A DNA stretch of 50,123 bases from NCBI GenBank assembly GCA_018261615.1, contig JAGTSE010000033.1, forward strand, positions 1 to 50,123. The letters run 5' to 3'. Origin of the DNA: Pseudomonadota bacterium (lineage in GTDB: Bacteria > Pseudomonadota > Gammaproteobacteria > Enterobacterales > Enterobacteriaceae). The notes under the pieces were generated by a model. The model did no database searches. It saw only the letters and a program-made list of their open reading frames with translations, and was not told the DNA's origin. The translations under genes were made by a program, and so were the position numbers. This document shows, in pieces, positions 49,841 to 50,123 of this stretch (the first letter of the stretch is position 1; each line of letters begins with the position of its first letter).

Positions 49841-50123
49841 TCAGCCCTCCGCCTGCTTTCTTTTTTCGGCCAGTTGCGTGGCAAGCTGCGAACGCTTCAG
49901 CGGACTTTTATACAGCGCCATATCCACGCCGGTCAGCGGCGGGCGGTACATGCCGAGCTGTGAGAAGACCGGCTCATTGTCCATGTCAAAGTTATAAAAT
50001 TGTGCCTGCACCGCAACATGCATGTGCAGCTCCTCAGCCAGAATATCCGCCGGGCGCGTCGCACCGTTCAGCTCCAGCGCACGCAGGCGCAGACAGAACG
50101 CCCGCACCAGTGCCGGGCTGATG
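49841..50123 (-). CDS. satellite gene, 5' end missing
   Basis: At least 94 residues; the frame stays open to the right edge. C-terminal end MALYKSPLKRSQLATQLAEKRK-type, basic; visible part has ALVRAFCLRLRALE helix and the sequence PADILAEELHMHV. It sits where P4 carries sid or psu relative to delta, but I do not recognise either. Probably a satellite capsid or regulatory gene; not known. Confidence 0.6.
   Translation of the reverse strand, partial: ISPALVRAFCLRLRALELNGATRPADILAEELHMHVAVQAQFYNFDMDNEPVFSQLGMYRPPLTGVDMALYKSPLKRSQLATQLAEKRKQAEG

Larger units (their letters stand above)
45027..50123. mobile_element. P4-like satellite element in ssrA (runs off the right edge)
   Basis: Integrase of P4/CP4-57 type directly after ssrA, a SIR2-HerA defence pair, a 19-bp cos site equal to that of P2/P4 as I recall it, and an Ogr/Delta-type activator on the minus strand with another gene upstream of it. 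In P4-like satellites defence genes sit in the hotspot between int and cos/psu, matching this layout. The primase (alpha) and right att are not in the window. Confidence 0.85.

Overview
This is a chromosomal window from an enterobacterium (family Enterobacteriaceae, close to the Escherichia/Klebsiella/Enterobacter/Kosakonia group). The core order is the familiar one: rrn promoter, clpB-pgeF-rluD / bamD-raiA-pheL-pheA / tyrA-aroF / rpsP-rimM-trmD-rplS / ffh-ypjD-corB-grpE-nadK-recN-bamE-rnfH-ratA-smpB-ssrA. Core proteins match E. coli lengths almost residue for residue. The genus cannot be fixed from sequence reading alone.

Layout. 1-197: a minus-strand rRNA P1 promoter reading out of the window, and the clpB terminator. 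198-10804: protein quality control, ribosome-associated and aromatic amino acid genes, with heat-shock, CRP, attenuator and TyrR control signals still readable. A gluconolactonase-like (SMP-30) gene sits between pheA and tyrA. 10820-12657: a PepSY membrane protein and a Met/His-rich DUF2946 protein.

12846-33183: a P2-family element that keeps integrase, CI repressor, Cox, replication protein A, lysis genes and a complete contractile tail (X, R, V, W, J, I, two tail-fibre/chaperone cassettes, FI, FII, E/E', T, U, D) plus the activator Ogr. It has none of the P2 head, portal and terminase genes (Q P O N M L), no S gene and no cos site that I can find. It reads as an R-type tailocin (phage-tail bacteriocin) rather than a phage. 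Its control circuit is legible: a perfect LexA box precedes a small gene at the old head-gene junction, an Ogr-type site lies before V, and a recurring dyad that may be the CI operator lies at the cI/cox promoter, inside cI, after cox and just before ogr. The tape-measure gene carries 41 uninterrupted, in-register 9-bp units (29811-30179).

33260-45026: the ribosomal protein and SRP genes and the recN-smpB-ssrA segment. corB appears to start at CTG.

45027-50123 (right edge): a P4-like satellite in the 3' end of ssrA. An integrase overlaps a SIR2-like NADase-type gene, which overlaps a HerA ATPase gene (a SIR2-HerA antiphage pair, AT-rich). Then comes an exact 19-bp P2/P4-type cos site and an Ogr/Delta-type activator. 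The satellite runs off the window.

Working together: DNA damage would relieve LexA at 18145 and probably CI, which would permit ogr expression. Ogr would then drive the tail operons, and the holin/SAR-endolysin/spanin set would release tail particles. The neighbouring satellite carries its own Ogr-family activator and could touch the same promoters.
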